DNA from: Sideroxydans sp. CL21
Lineage (GTDB): Bacteria > Pseudomonadota > Gammaproteobacteria > Burkholderiales > Gallionellaceae
Assembly (NCBI RefSeq): GCF_902459525.1
Contig: NZ_LR699166.1
Coordinates: forward strand, 3,298,501 to 3,362,500
Direction of reading: 5' to 3'
DNA length: 64,000 bases
Under the pieces are notes generated by a model. The model was given only the letters and a program-made list of their open reading frames with translations, did not search any database and was not told the origin of the DNA. The stretch's first letter is position 1. Each line of letters starts with the position of its first letter. Shown piece by piece: positions 1 through 8,617 of this stretch. Both the position numbers and the translations under genes were made by a program.

Positions 1-1
1 G

Positions 2-364
2 ATTGACCCTTTGGCTCATGCACACATGAATTTGGTAGGTGGCGTGGTTCTGCTTGCTATGTGCGTAACATATTATTTACTGCCAATTTTTACTGGAAAA
101 AAAATATATTCCATAAAACTGGTTCAGCATACATTCTGGTGGGTCAGCATAGGGGTGTATAGCTTTTACATAATACAAATGGTATTTGGTATTTGGGAAG
201 GTCTTCTAATAAGTAACCCAGGAGACATGGCTTCGGTACACCGATTTTATGGGCCCGTTATGGCGCTTTCCGGCACAACAATGGCCATAGGCTTTTGTAC
301 CTATCTGGCAAATGTGATTTTGACGATAACATCCCGATCCAAGGACGACATTACGGTTACTTAA
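2..364 (+). CDS. Short heme-copper oxidase subunit-I-like membrane protein (5' end missing)
   Basis: The frame is open to the window edge, so the N-terminus is lost; about 120 residues are visible. It has three or four hydrophobic segments and begins with a HAHMNLVGG motif, which resembles the helix of oxidase subunit I that carries the paired heme-ligating histidines (HxH). It is clearly related to the 172-residue protein at 14593: both have HxHxNLxG, a YYxxP turn, an IYSxxLV stretch and HFW. Its stop codon overlaps the stop of the convergent lipoprotein gene by four bases. Family membership is well supported. Whether it binds heme or is an accessory fragment cannot be told from sequence. 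Confidence 0.75.
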   Translation: MDPLAHAHMNLVGGVVLLAMCVTYYLLPIFTGKKIYSIKLVQHTFWWVSIGVYSFYIIQMVFGIWEGLLISNPGDMASVHRFYGPVMALSGTTMAIGFCTYLANVILTITSRSKDDITVT

Positions 365-756
365 GTATTATTCTTTGCCAGCTTCAGTGGGAATATCAGT
401 ACCTTTTTATCCGTACCTTGTTGCAATTGCACCTGAAGTGCTACTGATTCACCGTCTCCAATATCTATACCCCGACGATACACTCCAATATTTCCATCTT
501 GTATCGCCTGCACCCATTGCATAGAGTCATTTCCACGCAGCGACACCGTCAAGTCCTGGACAGGACGTCCGCGTAGTCCCGTCACAATAACGACAATTTC
601 GGACATTCCGGCGAGCGGTGGATTTGGATGTGTTTCTATACGAACGTCTGCCTCTTTCCAATGCTGTGCAGGAATCAAAATCTGCTTGCTATTGTCGCCG
701 CACGCGACAAGATTCATCACGATAAAACTCAATATAACTGGCAGTAGCTTTTTCAT
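361..756 (-). CDS. Small lipoprotein, last gene of the oxidase operon
   Basis: This 131-residue protein has a signal peptide ending in the lipobox LVAC with the lipidated cysteine at residue 19. The mature part is rich in beta-prone sequence (VVIVTGLRGRPVQDLTVSLRG) and may form an Ig-like sandwich. The start codon lies three bases after the upstream stop codon, so the two genes are probably translationally coupled. No catalytic or metal-binding motif is visible. The position behind a CcoG-like gene suggests an assembly or accessory role, loosely like the FixH/CcoH place in standard cbb3 clusters, but I see no sequence proof of that. The product is best treated as unknown. Confidence 0.75.
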   Translation of the reverse strand: MKKLLPVILSFIVMNLVACGDNSKQILIPAQHWKEADVRIETHPNPPLAGMSEIVVIVTGLRGRPVQDLTVSLRGNDSMQWVQAIQDGNIGVYRRGIDIGDGESVALQVQLQQGTDKKVLIFPLKLAKNNT

Positions 757-759
757 TAG

Positions 760-1209
760 TTATTTATCCGAGCTACCACCTTGTTTATTCTTTTCATTTT
801 TTTCTTCATTCTGCTTTTCCTTGTCGGAATCAAGTCTTCCTCCAACATTCGAGCCGTACATATTCACCATGTAATACACAAATGCGGCAGCTGCAGCTAT
901 ATATACAAGCGAACCTAGGAATCCCGGGTCTTTTACCCAATCAACCCAATTGACTACCACCCCCGGTCGCAGGCCCCAGAATGGAAAACTTAGCCCAACC
1001 CCCACGAGCAATACAATCACCACAACCGCCATGAACCAATATGGGACTTTTTGTTGAGATTCTGGAATTTTCTCCACCAATTCCCAATCTTCCAGCCCAC
1101 GTTTTTCCAGGCGTTCTTGATCGGATTTGTAGCCGAAATTATCCTTGCGCAGCTCACCCCATTTGGTCATTTCATCCGAATGTTCCAATTTTTTGTCTGT
1201 GTTTTCCAT
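760..1209 (-). CDS. Two-TM protein with CcoP-like N-terminal pattern but no heme motif
   Basis: The 149-residue protein has a charged N-terminus, a helix at about residues 57-79 ending in FPFWGLRPG, a second helix near 99-117, and a highly charged Lys/Glu/Asn tail. The pattern of an acidic stretch, a P-x-W or P-x-P turn, one helix and then FPxWGxRP recurs in the protein at 8997 and recalls the membrane anchor of CcoP, where the helix ends in YPGLG. There is no CxxCH motif. An AGGGG ribosome site precedes the ATG. It lies between the CcoG-like gene and the lipoprotein. The CcoP relation is an inference from this pattern, not a confirmed homology. Confidence 0.7.
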   Translation of the reverse strand: MENTDKKLEHSDEMTKWGELRKDNFGYKSDQERLEKRGLEDWELVEKIPESQQKVPYWFMAVVVIVLLVGVGLSFPFWGLRPGVVVNWVDWVKDPGFLGSLVYIAAAAAFVYYMVNMYGSNVGGRLDSDKEKQNEEKNEKNKQGGSSDK

Positions 1210-1221
1210 GACTAGATACCC

Positions 1222-2538
1222 CTATTCAACAAAATGCTGAAGATTAAAACGTCCGGTCCAGCCATCATTGGAACGAACCACCACTGCAAATGGATGCAAG
1301 CCTCGCTCCAATTTCGGTGACACGGTAAGAAAGACTGATGTTCTGCCGACCGATTGCATACTTACTGTTGGCCTGCTCAGGGTGAATGCGCTCTCAGGCA
1401 AGCCTTCCACAGCAACGCTTAATTCAGATGGACGATAACGTTTGCTGGATATCTCGATACGGTAATCGCGCGCAGTTTGATTATGTTCCGTCTGCAAATA
1501 GCCCACCGCGATGTGATATGGCTGATATGACCATACTCCCCATGTAAACAGAATGATACCCAGAATTGCAAAGGGGGCGGTCCAGCGAAATCTCGATAGT
1601 AACGACATCGTGTTATCTCTAAGCTTTTGGATCTTGCCCGATGCTCGCTGTCCGAACTCAAACCGCAGCAAGCCAATTCCTCCCTTTTTTGCATGCAAAT
1701 TGTTGCATGCATCAATACAATCACCGCAATTTATGCAACTGTCATAAATTTCTGTTTTTCGGGGGTCCAACTCGATAAAACAGGTCGTCACGCAGTAATT
1801 ACATTTTTCGCATTCGTTAGCCCGGGTGGCGTCGTAAAGCACGTGCAACGTTTCCTTGGTTTTGAACGAATGTTGCCAAACCCTGTAGACGCAAGCAAAA
1901 CGGCACCAGAAATGCCTGAGCACCGCTATATCCAAAAGGATCATCATTACCCATACAGAATAAATCCAATACAAGGAACCAGCCAGTCTCGAATCCGTTC
2001 TGAAAATCATGAAAGACCAAACCACATCCGGCGGGTAAAAATACAGCAATGGCAACAAGGCAAAAAACATCGCCGCGCCTATGAACGAGAGCGCAAGCAA
2101 CGTCCAGTTCAGCGCTTTATTCTTGGCTGCAGCCACTTTTGGCGCTTCACCGGTCAGGCTGACTTCAGCACGTTTGCCTAGCAGTTTATGGGTCATGTGA
2201 TTCGCCCATTCAGCTATGGTGTTTTGCGGGCAGGCCCATCCGCAAAACACAGTACCTGCGATGGAATACAGCGCGACCAATGCGCTGGCTATCATTATCC
2301 ACAGGCCGGATATCAGAAAAAAATCGGCGAACCAGATTTGCCAGCCCAATACAACTAACGCCCCATTTTCAGGGTCAATCCGGAACAGTCCGGACACCGG
2401 AATGATCACCAGCAGAAATAGAATGATTATTTGAATTGAGCGGCGCTTCCATTGATAATTCCCAGCCCCATTTTTCATGCCGGGACCGATCACTTTGACT
2501 GGAATGCTGGATAGCGCTTTGTGCATACTGGAGGACAT
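1222..2538 (-). CDS. ccoG: CcoG/RdxA-type 4Fe-4S membrane protein
   Basis: This 438-residue protein matches the CcoG (FixG/RdxA) family, which acts in cbb3 oxidase assembly by reducing copper for delivery to the CuB site. Membrane segments occupy roughly residues 34-51, 68-97, 140-165 and 180-205. A CGWACPQ motif lies at 99-105, and two cluster motifs of the form CxxCxxCxxxC (CEKCNYCVTTC and CINCGDCIDAC) lie near 240-285. The C-terminal part after a final helix is a periplasmic beta domain, as in the family. The first cluster motif lacks the usual proline after its last cysteine. The ATG is preceded by AGAGG. It supports the view that the operon encodes a copper oxidase. Confidence 0.9.
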   Translation of the reverse strand: MSSSMHKALSSIPVKVIGPGMKNGAGNYQWKRRSIQIIILFLLVIIPVSGLFRIDPENGALVVLGWQIWFADFFLISGLWIMIASALVALYSIAGTVFCGWACPQNTIAEWANHMTHKLLGKRAEVSLTGEAPKVAAAKNKALNWTLLALSFIGAAMFFALLPLLYFYPPDVVWSFMIFRTDSRLAGSLYWIYSVWVMMILLDIAVLRHFWCRFACVYRVWQHSFKTKETLHVLYDATRANECEKCNYCVTTCFIELDPRKTEIYDSCINCGDCIDACNNLHAKKGGIGLLRFEFGQRASGKIQKLRDNTMSLLSRFRWTAPFAILGIILFTWGVWSYQPYHIAVGYLQTEHNQTARDYRIEISSKRYRPSELSVAVEGLPESAFTLSRPTVSMQSVGRTSVFLTVSPKLERGLHPFAVVVRSNDGWTGRFNLQHFVE

Positions 2539-2572
2539 GTTTACCTCTTAACTAACTGCATAATTTACAAAT

Positions 2573-5191
2573 TTATTGAATTGATCTCGCTTCACTGTCC
2601 AAGGGTGAATTTGCAAGCAAACGTGAACGGTACTGCTCTGCTATTTGTGGTTTACCCTCAGTTGACTCCAGATGCCACAGGGCACGTAAAGCACCAACAT
2701 GGTCCGGGTACACTTTAATGATGCGCTGCAAGGCATCACGCTCGCTCAGCCCCCGTTCCTTGGCTTGTGTTAAGGACTGCCACATGCTATCAGCTAGTGA
2801 ATTTGCTATCCAGCGATCTTGAGGGTTAGCCTGATAGGCCAACCAAATCAGATTTCCCGCCTTTGCGGCATCACCTTGAATGGATAAAACCCACGCACGA
2901 ACTGTGAGTTCAGTTGCCACATAGTCGCGCCCGAATTTACTCTTGTCACTCTCATCTATTGCCAACATTTTCATCGCGGATTCTGGCGCTGGATGACGTT
3001 GCAACAACCACGACATCAAATTAGCAAGATTCACATTGCCATCGTAGCGAGCTCTCGGCAATTTATATTCGATATATGGCTCCCACTCGTCCTGAATCGG
3101 ACCGTTCATTTCATCTATTGGCCCCCAATATCGTCCTATCCAGGTCCAGCCCCCTTCTCCACCTGTTGCCTGGCTTTGCTCCGAAACATCCATCCGCATT
3201 AAGTTCTGTAAAATCGAACTTGCTCCAGTAAATTCATCTTTGGGACCAACCAAGGCCAAATGCATGCCATCCATAAACAATTGTGCGTTTGGATACACGC
3301 GCTCAAAACTTCTCAGCACCACCTTGAGTGATTCTATTTCGAATTGGTTAAGCGCCAGCCATTGCACAAATACCCCGCCCTGGTTCAGCCTGTTTTTTGC
3401 TCTTTCAAATTGCTGCACTGATAGAAGCGACCCCATTCCTGCTATATCCGGGTGAAATAAATCTCCCACGATGACATCGTAGTGGCGTTGTGTGCTGCTC
3501 AGGAAATGTCTTGCATCATCCCTTTGTATTTGTACTTGATCCAGAATATTTCCATTGACCGGCGAGAAGAGGTACTTGGCCGAGTTAATCGAGCCCTGTG
3601 ATAGTTCCACTGCACTTCGAATCAGACTTGGAAATGGCTTGGATCCTGCCACTGAGATTCCGGTTCCCAACCCAAGGAACAATACACTTTTCGGTGCAGG
3701 GTGAAGTAGCAATGCAAGTCTGGCCTGATCTTTCTGTATTTCAACCGCACTCGGATCGGTTGAGGCATCCATACGCTGCAGGTCGCTCAGCAATATCCGT
3801 TGTCCATCCGGCTGGCGGACAACATGAGTTAACGAAATCGCATCTTCATACAGATAAAGATTCCGGCTATCTGCTTCGATTTTGGGCAGCAACTCATGCA
3901 CAGGAGGCATGGTGCGCAACGGCCAAGCTGCCACGAGCAGTACGACAAATCCCAACCAGGCTCTGCGCGAATTTGCCCAGATCAGGCCAAATGCGGGGAT
4001 TGCAACTGCGCACAAAGCAATCATCCCTACGGTGCCCAGCAGAGGAATGCCAACCAAACAGGCGATAATTGCTCCGGCACCCCCGCCCAGGCAATTTGCC
4101 CCATACAACCAAACGCCGCTTGACTCAGCATTTTCGTAACGGGTTGCCAACAGCGGTAACCAGGCTCCCAGGGCCAATGTAATCGGGAGTGTAAATATTC
4201 CCAAAATCAATGCCTGATATGTTGTTGCCCAAAAAAATGATTTGAAATCACTTTGCTCTATCCAGGCAGAAGTGGCCGGCAAGAGGAACAAACCCAGCAA
4301 CACACCTCCACCAATTGCAAACGGCATCAAAATTGACAGACCGTATTTCTTCAATCGCGGCAAAAAAAGGCTGCCCAGTGCGATCCCCAAAAGAAACACG
4401 GCCAGTATCAAGCCAAGCACATATTCTGTGCGTAACATGATCATGCCGTATATGCGCACCCATCCAATCTCGAGCATGATGCTTCCGGCCCCGATCCCGG
4501 CATAAATCATCAGCGCCGAAACGGGTGGTCGTTCGTCATTCTTCTTTTCCGGTAATGATGCCCTTGCCTGGCTGATTGAGCGAGACAAAGCCAGTGCTGT
4601 AATCCCGACTCCCAAACCTAATACCGCCATGATTCTCACTGAATCGGCCCATCCAATTGCCGGCAGACTCCACAACGGAAATATTGCTCCGGCTACTCCG
4701 CCTAACGTATTCAACCCATAGATTTTTCCGAGGGAAATTGGTGTGTGCTCAACCACTTTCAGCACCAGCGCAAAACCTACTCCCATGGCAAACGCCGGGA
4801 TCAGCAACAAACACAATGCTCCCGCACCTTGGAGCAGATACCACTGCAGCAAGGTCAGTTGACTTGAAAGTCCTTCCATCCATCCGCTTGTGTAACGGAG
4901 AAATATTGGAAGTAAAAGGGCATATATTGCTATTCCAATTTCAAGAACTGCAAATACTGATATGGGGTTTTTACTTTGCCCGGCCCATTTGATTCCCGCC
5001 AGGCTACCCAAGCCCAATCCAATCATGAAGGCTGCAACAGTCAGGACCACGCCGAAGATACTGACCCCAAACTGCATGGACAGCATGCGCGACCACAGCA
5101 CTTCATAGGCAAGACTTGTCAAGCCCGAAAAGAAATACAGGATTGCTACCAGCCACCATATCTTGTGTGTATTTCCTGAATTGATGTTCAT
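2573..5191 (-). CDS. Fused membrane transporter-like / spermidine synthase-like protein
   Basis: The N-terminal half has about a dozen hydrophobic helices and starts with FFSGLTSLAYEVLW, typical of the fused MFS/spermidine synthase family. The C-terminal half has a Rossmann methyltransferase-like fold with the SAM-type glycine motif FLGLGTGIS, an acidic strand end and VGDLFHP, followed by a helical tail that may contain TPR-like repeats. I place the start at the ATG at 5191 because the helices begin directly after it. A TTG at 5314 is an alternative and would add 41 residues without helix character. Family members are rarely characterised and polyamine synthesis should not be assumed. Why such a protein sits in an oxidase operon is unclear. 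Confidence 0.8.
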   Translation of the reverse strand: MNINSGNTHKIWWLVAILYFFSGLTSLAYEVLWSRMLSMQFGVSIFGVVLTVAAFMIGLGLGSLAGIKWAGQSKNPISVFAVLEIGIAIYALLLPIFLRYTSGWMEGLSSQLTLLQWYLLQGAGALCLLLIPAFAMGVGFALVLKVVEHTPISLGKIYGLNTLGGVAGAIFPLWSLPAIGWADSVRIMAVLGLGVGITALALSRSISQARASLPEKKNDERPPVSALMIYAGIGAGSIMLEIGWVRIYGMIMLRTEYVLGLILAVFLLGIALGSLFLPRLKKYGLSILMPFAIGGGVLLGLFLLPATSAWIEQSDFKSFFWATTYQALILGIFTLPITLALGAWLPLLATRYENAESSGVWLYGANCLGGGAGAIIACLVGIPLLGTVGMIALCAVAIPAFGLIWANSRRAWLGFVVLLVAAWPLRTMPPVHELLPKIEADSRNLYLYEDAISLTHVVRQPDGQRILLSDLQRMDASTDPSAVEIQKDQARLALLLHPAPKSVLFLGLGTGISVAGSKPFPSLIRSAVELSQGSINSAKYLFSPVNGNILDQVQIQRDDARHFLSSTQRHYDVIVGDLFHPDIAGMGSLLSVQQFERAKNRLNQGGVFVQWLALNQFEIESLKVVLRSFERVYPNAQLFMDGMHLALVGPKDEFTGASSILQNLMRMDVSEQSQATGGEGGWTWIGRYWGPIDEMNGPIQDEWEPYIEYKLPRARYDGNVNLANLMSWLLQRHPAPESAMKMLAIDESDKSKFGRDYVATELTVRAWVLSIQGDAAKAGNLIWLAYQANPQDRWIANSLADSMWQSLTQAKERGLSERDALQRIIKVYPDHVGALRALWHLESTEGKPQIAEQYRSRLLANSPLDSEARSIQ

Positions 5192-5330
5192 GGGCGGAAT
5201 GAGTGGCGTTGGTACTACTCGAAATTGCTGAGGCTTAAATGGGAGTGGAATTTGTGTAAGGCTACGAAGGGGATGCGCAACAAATTGCGCGATGCCTGAG
5301 AGCGCAACAGGCAATCTGCTTGTTTAATTC

Positions 5331-5708
5331 CTAGAAAGGATAAAACCACACTAATGCCACGACCGCGTGAACCACAGCCAGCGTCATGCTGAGCCCGGCA
5401 AATATCATGTGAGCCACGAACACCGACTTCCCGAACAGCCCCATCGCGATTCCCAACCCTCCGGTAATCAGTACGAGGGTTAACAGCGAGGCCCCCAACA
5501 AAAACATGACGCGCTGTTTGTCTTTATCGGTGATTGATTTTGCATGCTCTGTTTCTCTGTGTTGTTTATTAAATGCCTGCAAAATCTGGGCGCTTTCACC
5601 TTCATGGGGTGCGTCCTCTGCATACGCAGGAATAACGCAAGAAACCGACAACAGGAATGCCAGCAAAACAGGAAAGGTTCGAGAAATCGATAATCCGAAA
5701 AATGTCAT
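5331..5708 (-). CDS. Small membrane protein with signal peptide, unknown function
   Basis: This 125-residue protein has an N-terminal signal or anchor helix ending in AYA at about residue 30, a short periplasmic charged region, then two helices close to the C-terminus ending in WFYPF. The second helix contains two histidines (AHMIFAG and VVHAVVALVW), which could in principle face a heme, but no known motif is met. No strong ribosome site is visible before the ATG. It lies in the oxidase operon between the fusion protein and an 82-residue membrane protein. I do not recognise a family. Confidence 0.65.
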   Translation of the reverse strand: MTFFGLSISRTFPVLLAFLLSVSCVIPAYAEDAPHEGESAQILQAFNKQHRETEHAKSITDKDKQRVMFLLGASLLTLVLITGGLGIAMGLFGKSVFVAHMIFAGLSMTLAVVHAVVALVWFYPF

Positions 5709-5728
5709 ATGATTTTCAGTAAAATTGT

Positions 5729-5977
5729 CTATTGATGCGAAGGATTCTGGCCTTCTTCTGTAATTTCAGAAGTCGGTTTTCGCATGGCATTTCTCCATGC
5801 CAGTATAACCATCAATACAAATGGTGCAAAAACTCCCATCAACAAGAAGATGAAAATGTACCATGGAGTTGCAATAGTAACGTGTGCGAATCGGTAGCTA
5901 TCGACTGCCGCCTGCGCCAGTGGAGCCACAGCCAGACCGATGAGGATCAGGGCAGTTCTCATCCAGATGGAACTCAT
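5729..5977 (-). CDS. Small two-TM membrane protein, unknown function
   Basis: The 82-residue product has a hydrophobic N-terminus ending in AQAAVDS, which may be a signal peptide, and one strong helix at about residues 38-62 (WYIFIFLLMGVFAPFVLMV) followed by a polar tail. A GGAGG ribosome site lies seven bases before the ATG. It follows the SUMF1-like gene by 16 bases and so belongs to the same transcript. No family is recognised. Confidence 0.65.
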   Translation of the reverse strand: MSSIWMRTALILIGLAVAPLAQAAVDSYRFAHVTIATPWYIFIFLLMGVFAPFVLMVILAWRNAMRKPTSEITEEGQNPSHQ

Positions 5978-5993
5978 AATATACCTCCGATAA

Positions 5994-7055
5994 TTAATTA
6001 GTTTTCACGCTTGATGCACAGCGAAACCCATAAAAGTCTGAGGCATAGTTGGGCCAGGAATAGTCCCTATGGTACGTTGCGGTCGAAAATGGATCGCCCT
6101 TCCAGGACCCGCCGCGCAAGACTTTGTAGTACTTGTTTACCGGCACCAAATCGGCTACTTTCATCGCCTGGTCCTGCTCGTTTTGGACTTTGGCGATTTT
6201 CCCCTTGAATACCTCTGCTTCTGCATCCGTGCCTTTATAAGGCAGGAAATCGTCTTCCACCCATTCGTTCACATTTCCGGCCATGTCAAACACGCCATAT
6301 GGACTTGCACCATTTGAATATGTCGTTACATTAGTCGCTGATCCCACATTGTAGTAAGTATTCAAGCGGGCCGGATCCATTTCATTACCCCATGGCCAAC
6401 GCCTGCCGTCTGTACCTCGAGCTGCCTTTTCCCATTCAGCCTCCGTAGGCAGGCGCTTTCCAGCCCATTTCGCATAGGCTGACGCGTCGTACCAATTGAC
6501 CAGGGTAACAGGATACTGCAGGGTGCCTTCCTGAATTTTCCCGTTTTTCCAATCGGATGGCGGACGATGTCCGGTCGCCGCGATGAATCTTGCATACTGT
6601 GCATTGGTCACTAAATATTTATCGATCTGGAATGCATCCAGATTGACTTGGTGTTGGGGATGGGAAGCCGCATCGGCATTTTTCAGGTTTGTGCCCATCA
6701 GAAACTTCCCGGCAGGAATCGTTACCATACTATCCAACTCTTTCCACTGCTCTTTTGTCAGCAGCGCGTCTGCTTCAGACACCGTATAACCTGCGGATTG
6801 ATTCTTGCGGTTTTCGTTTTCTTCGTGAAGAGCAATATCTTCTCCCGCAGCACGTATCCTGGTTGATTCTTCCTTTAGGTTATAGGTTGCCAGAGCGCGC
6901 ATTTCACCCATACGTATCGAACCCAGTTTGACTACGTGCAAACTTCCTCCGACAACCACCAGCGCTATGCATGTAATTATTGTGGCTGAAAAGAAGCGCT
7001 TTCTTCGAAGTTGTTCAGCCGGACTTAATATGATCTTTTTGTCCAATTTCGACAT
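5994..7055 (-). CDS. Membrane-anchored SUMF1/FGE-fold protein lacking the catalytic cysteine pair
   Basis: The 353-residue protein has one anchor helix near residues 22-42 and a formylglycine-generating-enzyme-sulfatase fold from about 105 to 350. Hallmarks are IPAGKFLMGT, PVTLVNWYDA, LPTEAEWEKAARG, WPWG, VFDMAGNVNEWV, VLRGGSW and the closing GFRC. True FGE enzymes carry an active-site cysteine pair shortly before GFRC; here that stretch (TATYHRDYSWPNY) has no cysteine, so sulfatase activation is unlikely. Relatives of this fold, such as NirV near copper nitrite reductases, occur beside respiratory genes. The start overlaps the upstream stop (TGATG). A structural or maturation role outside the cytoplasmic membrane is an inference. 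Confidence 0.85.
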   Translation of the reverse strand: MSKLDKKIILSPAEQLRRKRFFSATIITCIALVVVGGSLHVVKLGSIRMGEMRALATYNLKEESTRIRAAGEDIALHEENENRKNQSAGYTVSEADALLTKEQWKELDSMVTIPAGKFLMGTNLKNADAASHPQHQVNLDAFQIDKYLVTNAQYARFIAATGHRPPSDWKNGKIQEGTLQYPVTLVNWYDASAYAKWAGKRLPTEAEWEKAARGTDGRRWPWGNEMDPARLNTYYNVGSATNVTTYSNGASPYGVFDMAGNVNEWVEDDFLPYKGTDAEAEVFKGKIAKVQNEQDQAMKVADLVPVNKYYKVLRGGSWKGDPFSTATYHRDYSWPNYASDFYGFRCASSVKTN

Positions 7056-7501
7056 CAGGAGTTCCTTTCCGCGATCGGCGACTTGTCCGCGGCGGCAGTT
7101 ATTTTTGTGCGTCCATACACCCTCTTGATCATGACTTCACCAACTATTCCGCCTATTCCAGCCGCTTCCATTGCCAGGATTACATAAAATCCCCACCAGC
7201 CCATCGGGTGCAATATGCTCCCATGGGGAACACCTGTGACATACAGAATTTCAGCATAACTTATGCTGCGCACTATCAATGGCGGGAAATAACACAGCCA
7301 TTTTCCGCCCATGCCGAATATCCAGGACACGACCAATCCGACAAAAAACGGTAAAACGAACAAATCTACTCCCCAAGCAAAGCTGAAGGTCGACAATCCT
7401 GAAAACAGCTCTATTTTCACCCCCAGCAATCTGTCGCCCAAATGATTCAGGGCTATGCCTGCCAGGAGTGCTACCAGACCCGTTAGATATCTATGCTTCA
7501 T
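7055..7501 (-). CDS. Four-TM membrane protein of the oxidase operon, unknown function
   Basis: The 148-residue protein has about four membrane helices (roughly residues 5-25, 40-62, 65-80 and 100-128) and a basic C-terminal tail. No cofactor motif is visible apart from scattered histidines (GVPHGSILHPMGWW). Its ATG overlaps the stop of the upstream cytochrome gene (ATGA) and its own stop overlaps the next ATG, so it is tightly coupled in the operon. I do not recognise a family. Confidence 0.7.
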   Translation of the reverse strand: MKHRYLTGLVALLAGIALNHLGDRLLGVKIELFSGLSTFSFAWGVDLFVLPFFVGLVVSWIFGMGGKWLCYFPPLIVRSISYAEILYVTGVPHGSILHPMGWWGFYVILAMEAAGIGGIVGEVMIKRVYGRTKITAAADKSPIAERNS

Positions 7502-7980
7502 TTCTGGGGCTCCGTTCCATTCAATTTCTCAAACTCTAATTTCTTAGTCTGATCGAGATACCAGTCTTTAACTTTCAAGCTTGCCAGGTATGCTGATAGA
7601 ACGCGCCGCTCTTCATCCGGCATTTTTGAATAGGAAGGCATCCGATATTCCTTTTTCAGTCTTGAAGGTAATACTGACTGTGGATCTGCAGATGAAAGAT
7701 AATCGTAAATCCATGATTCCGTGCGTATTGAACCTATTCCGTCCAACATGGGCGCCGGTACCGACTCCATCATGTTTTTCAAGGTCCAGAGCGTATGGCA
7801 GTTTCTACAGTTATTGCTGCGGTAGATGTCCATCGCTTTGCTGGCAACATCGTTGCTGGCAGTGCTGTAGAAAGGAATCTCCCGGTCATGCTGCTCTTCG
7901 ACATGCAGCAGGGACCTAAGCATCCCTGCCGCAACGACCAGCCCAATGATGAGCAGTACGGCTTTTTCTCCGCGCTTCAT
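7498..7980 (-). CDS. Membrane-anchored monoheme cytochrome c
   Basis: This 160-residue protein begins MKRGEK, has one N-terminal helix (about residues 7-24) and a heme motif CRNCH with cysteines at 58 and 61 and histidine at 62. A likely sixth ligand is a methionine in YRMPSYSKMP. It resembles the cytochrome at 14028, which begins MKKGEK and has the same architecture, suggesting an old duplication split between the two divergent operons. The start overlaps the stop of the CcoS-like gene. A role in feeding electrons to the oxidase, perhaps in place of the hemes absent from the CcoP-like subunit, is an inference. Confidence 0.85.
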   Translation of the reverse strand: MKRGEKAVLLIIGLVVAAGMLRSLLHVEEQHDREIPFYSTASNDVASKAMDIYRSNNCRNCHTLWTLKNMMESVPAPMLDGIGSIRTESWIYDYLSSADPQSVLPSRLKKEYRMPSYSKMPDEERRVLSAYLASLKVKDWYLDQTKKLEFEKLNGTEPQK

Positions 7981-8255
7981 GCCCCGGACTTGTGCTTCTC
8001 GGCATCTGCAGCCAAAAATCGATCACGGCTTGCAATCTGGGCTTTGATTACAGACTGGCTTTTTGCAAACTCTTCCGGCGCCATCTTGGGCCGATCCTTC
8101 TCGTCAAAAAGCACATATTTGATATCTTCATCAAACTGCTCATTTTTTATGCCCCAGCGTATCCAGTAAATTACGGCAAGAATAATTACCGCTCCTATAA
8201 TCAGCCACAGGTATATGGTCCAACCATCGGGAAGATTTTCAATGAAATTTGCCAT
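7977..8255 (-). CDS. CcoS-like cbb3 oxidase maturation protein
   Basis: The 92-residue protein has one helix (about residues 12-33) followed by NEQFDEDIKYVLFDEKDRP. This matches the CcoS signature in which one helix is followed by a GQFDD stretch and an ILFDD turn. CcoS is needed for cofactor insertion into cbb3 oxidases. This copy has a longer C-terminal tail than usual CcoS proteins (about 45-70 aa). A GGAGG site precedes the ATG. The alternative is a CcoQ-like structural subunit, which also has one helix and a polar tail. Confidence 0.6.
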   Translation of the reverse strand: MANFIENLPDGWTIYLWLIIGAVIILAVIYWIRWGIKNEQFDEDIKYVLFDEKDRPKMAPEEFAKSQSVIKAQIASRDRFLAADAEKHKSGA

Positions 8256-8276
8256 TATGTTCCTCCACCAAAATAT

Positions 8277-8597
8277 TCAGAAAAGGTAGCCGCCCAGCAT
8301 TTGCACTGCGCCTACAATTACAGCAACGACTATACCCATTATTATCGCTGTGAACATGAATCGTTCACCCAACTTCATTTCTTTCGGTCGATTTTTGCTG
8401 AATATAAAAGCAATGACAATCCCTGAAAAGATAATGATGCTTATCAGCAAAAATACGAAAATCCACTCACTGAACTGTTGACTGCGCATCCCTTCGATAC
8501 TGAGGTCAAGTTTCGGAGAAATTTCTGGGCTTATTTGCGAAACAGCGGGAACGGCGGAATTTAAATCGGAGATTTGAATCGTAGACTCCCGCAACAA
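8277..8597 (-). CDS. Small two-TM protein, start uncertain
   Basis: The frame encodes up to 106 residues from a TTG at 8597; a shorter form of 70 residues would start at the ATG at 8489. Neither has a convincing ribosome site. Two helices follow (WIFVFLLISIIIFSGIVIAFIF and a C-terminal one ending in MLGGYLF), with a conserved-looking KLGERF turn between them. It lies 21 bases upstream of the CcoS-like gene. The long N-terminus before the first helix is low in structure and may not be translated. No family is recognised. Confidence 0.6.
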   Translation of the reverse strand: MLRESTIQISDLNSAVPAVSQISPEISPKLDLSIEGMRSQQFSEWIFVFLLISIIIFSGIVIAFIFSKNRPKEMKLGERFMFTAIIMGIVVAVIVGAVQMLGGYLF

Positions 8598-8617
8598 TTT
8601 GATAAGTACTGATTAGA

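Noticed and set aside
5994-7055. True formylglycine-generating enzyme
   Set aside because: The catalytic cysteine pair is absent and no sulfatase gene is nearby.
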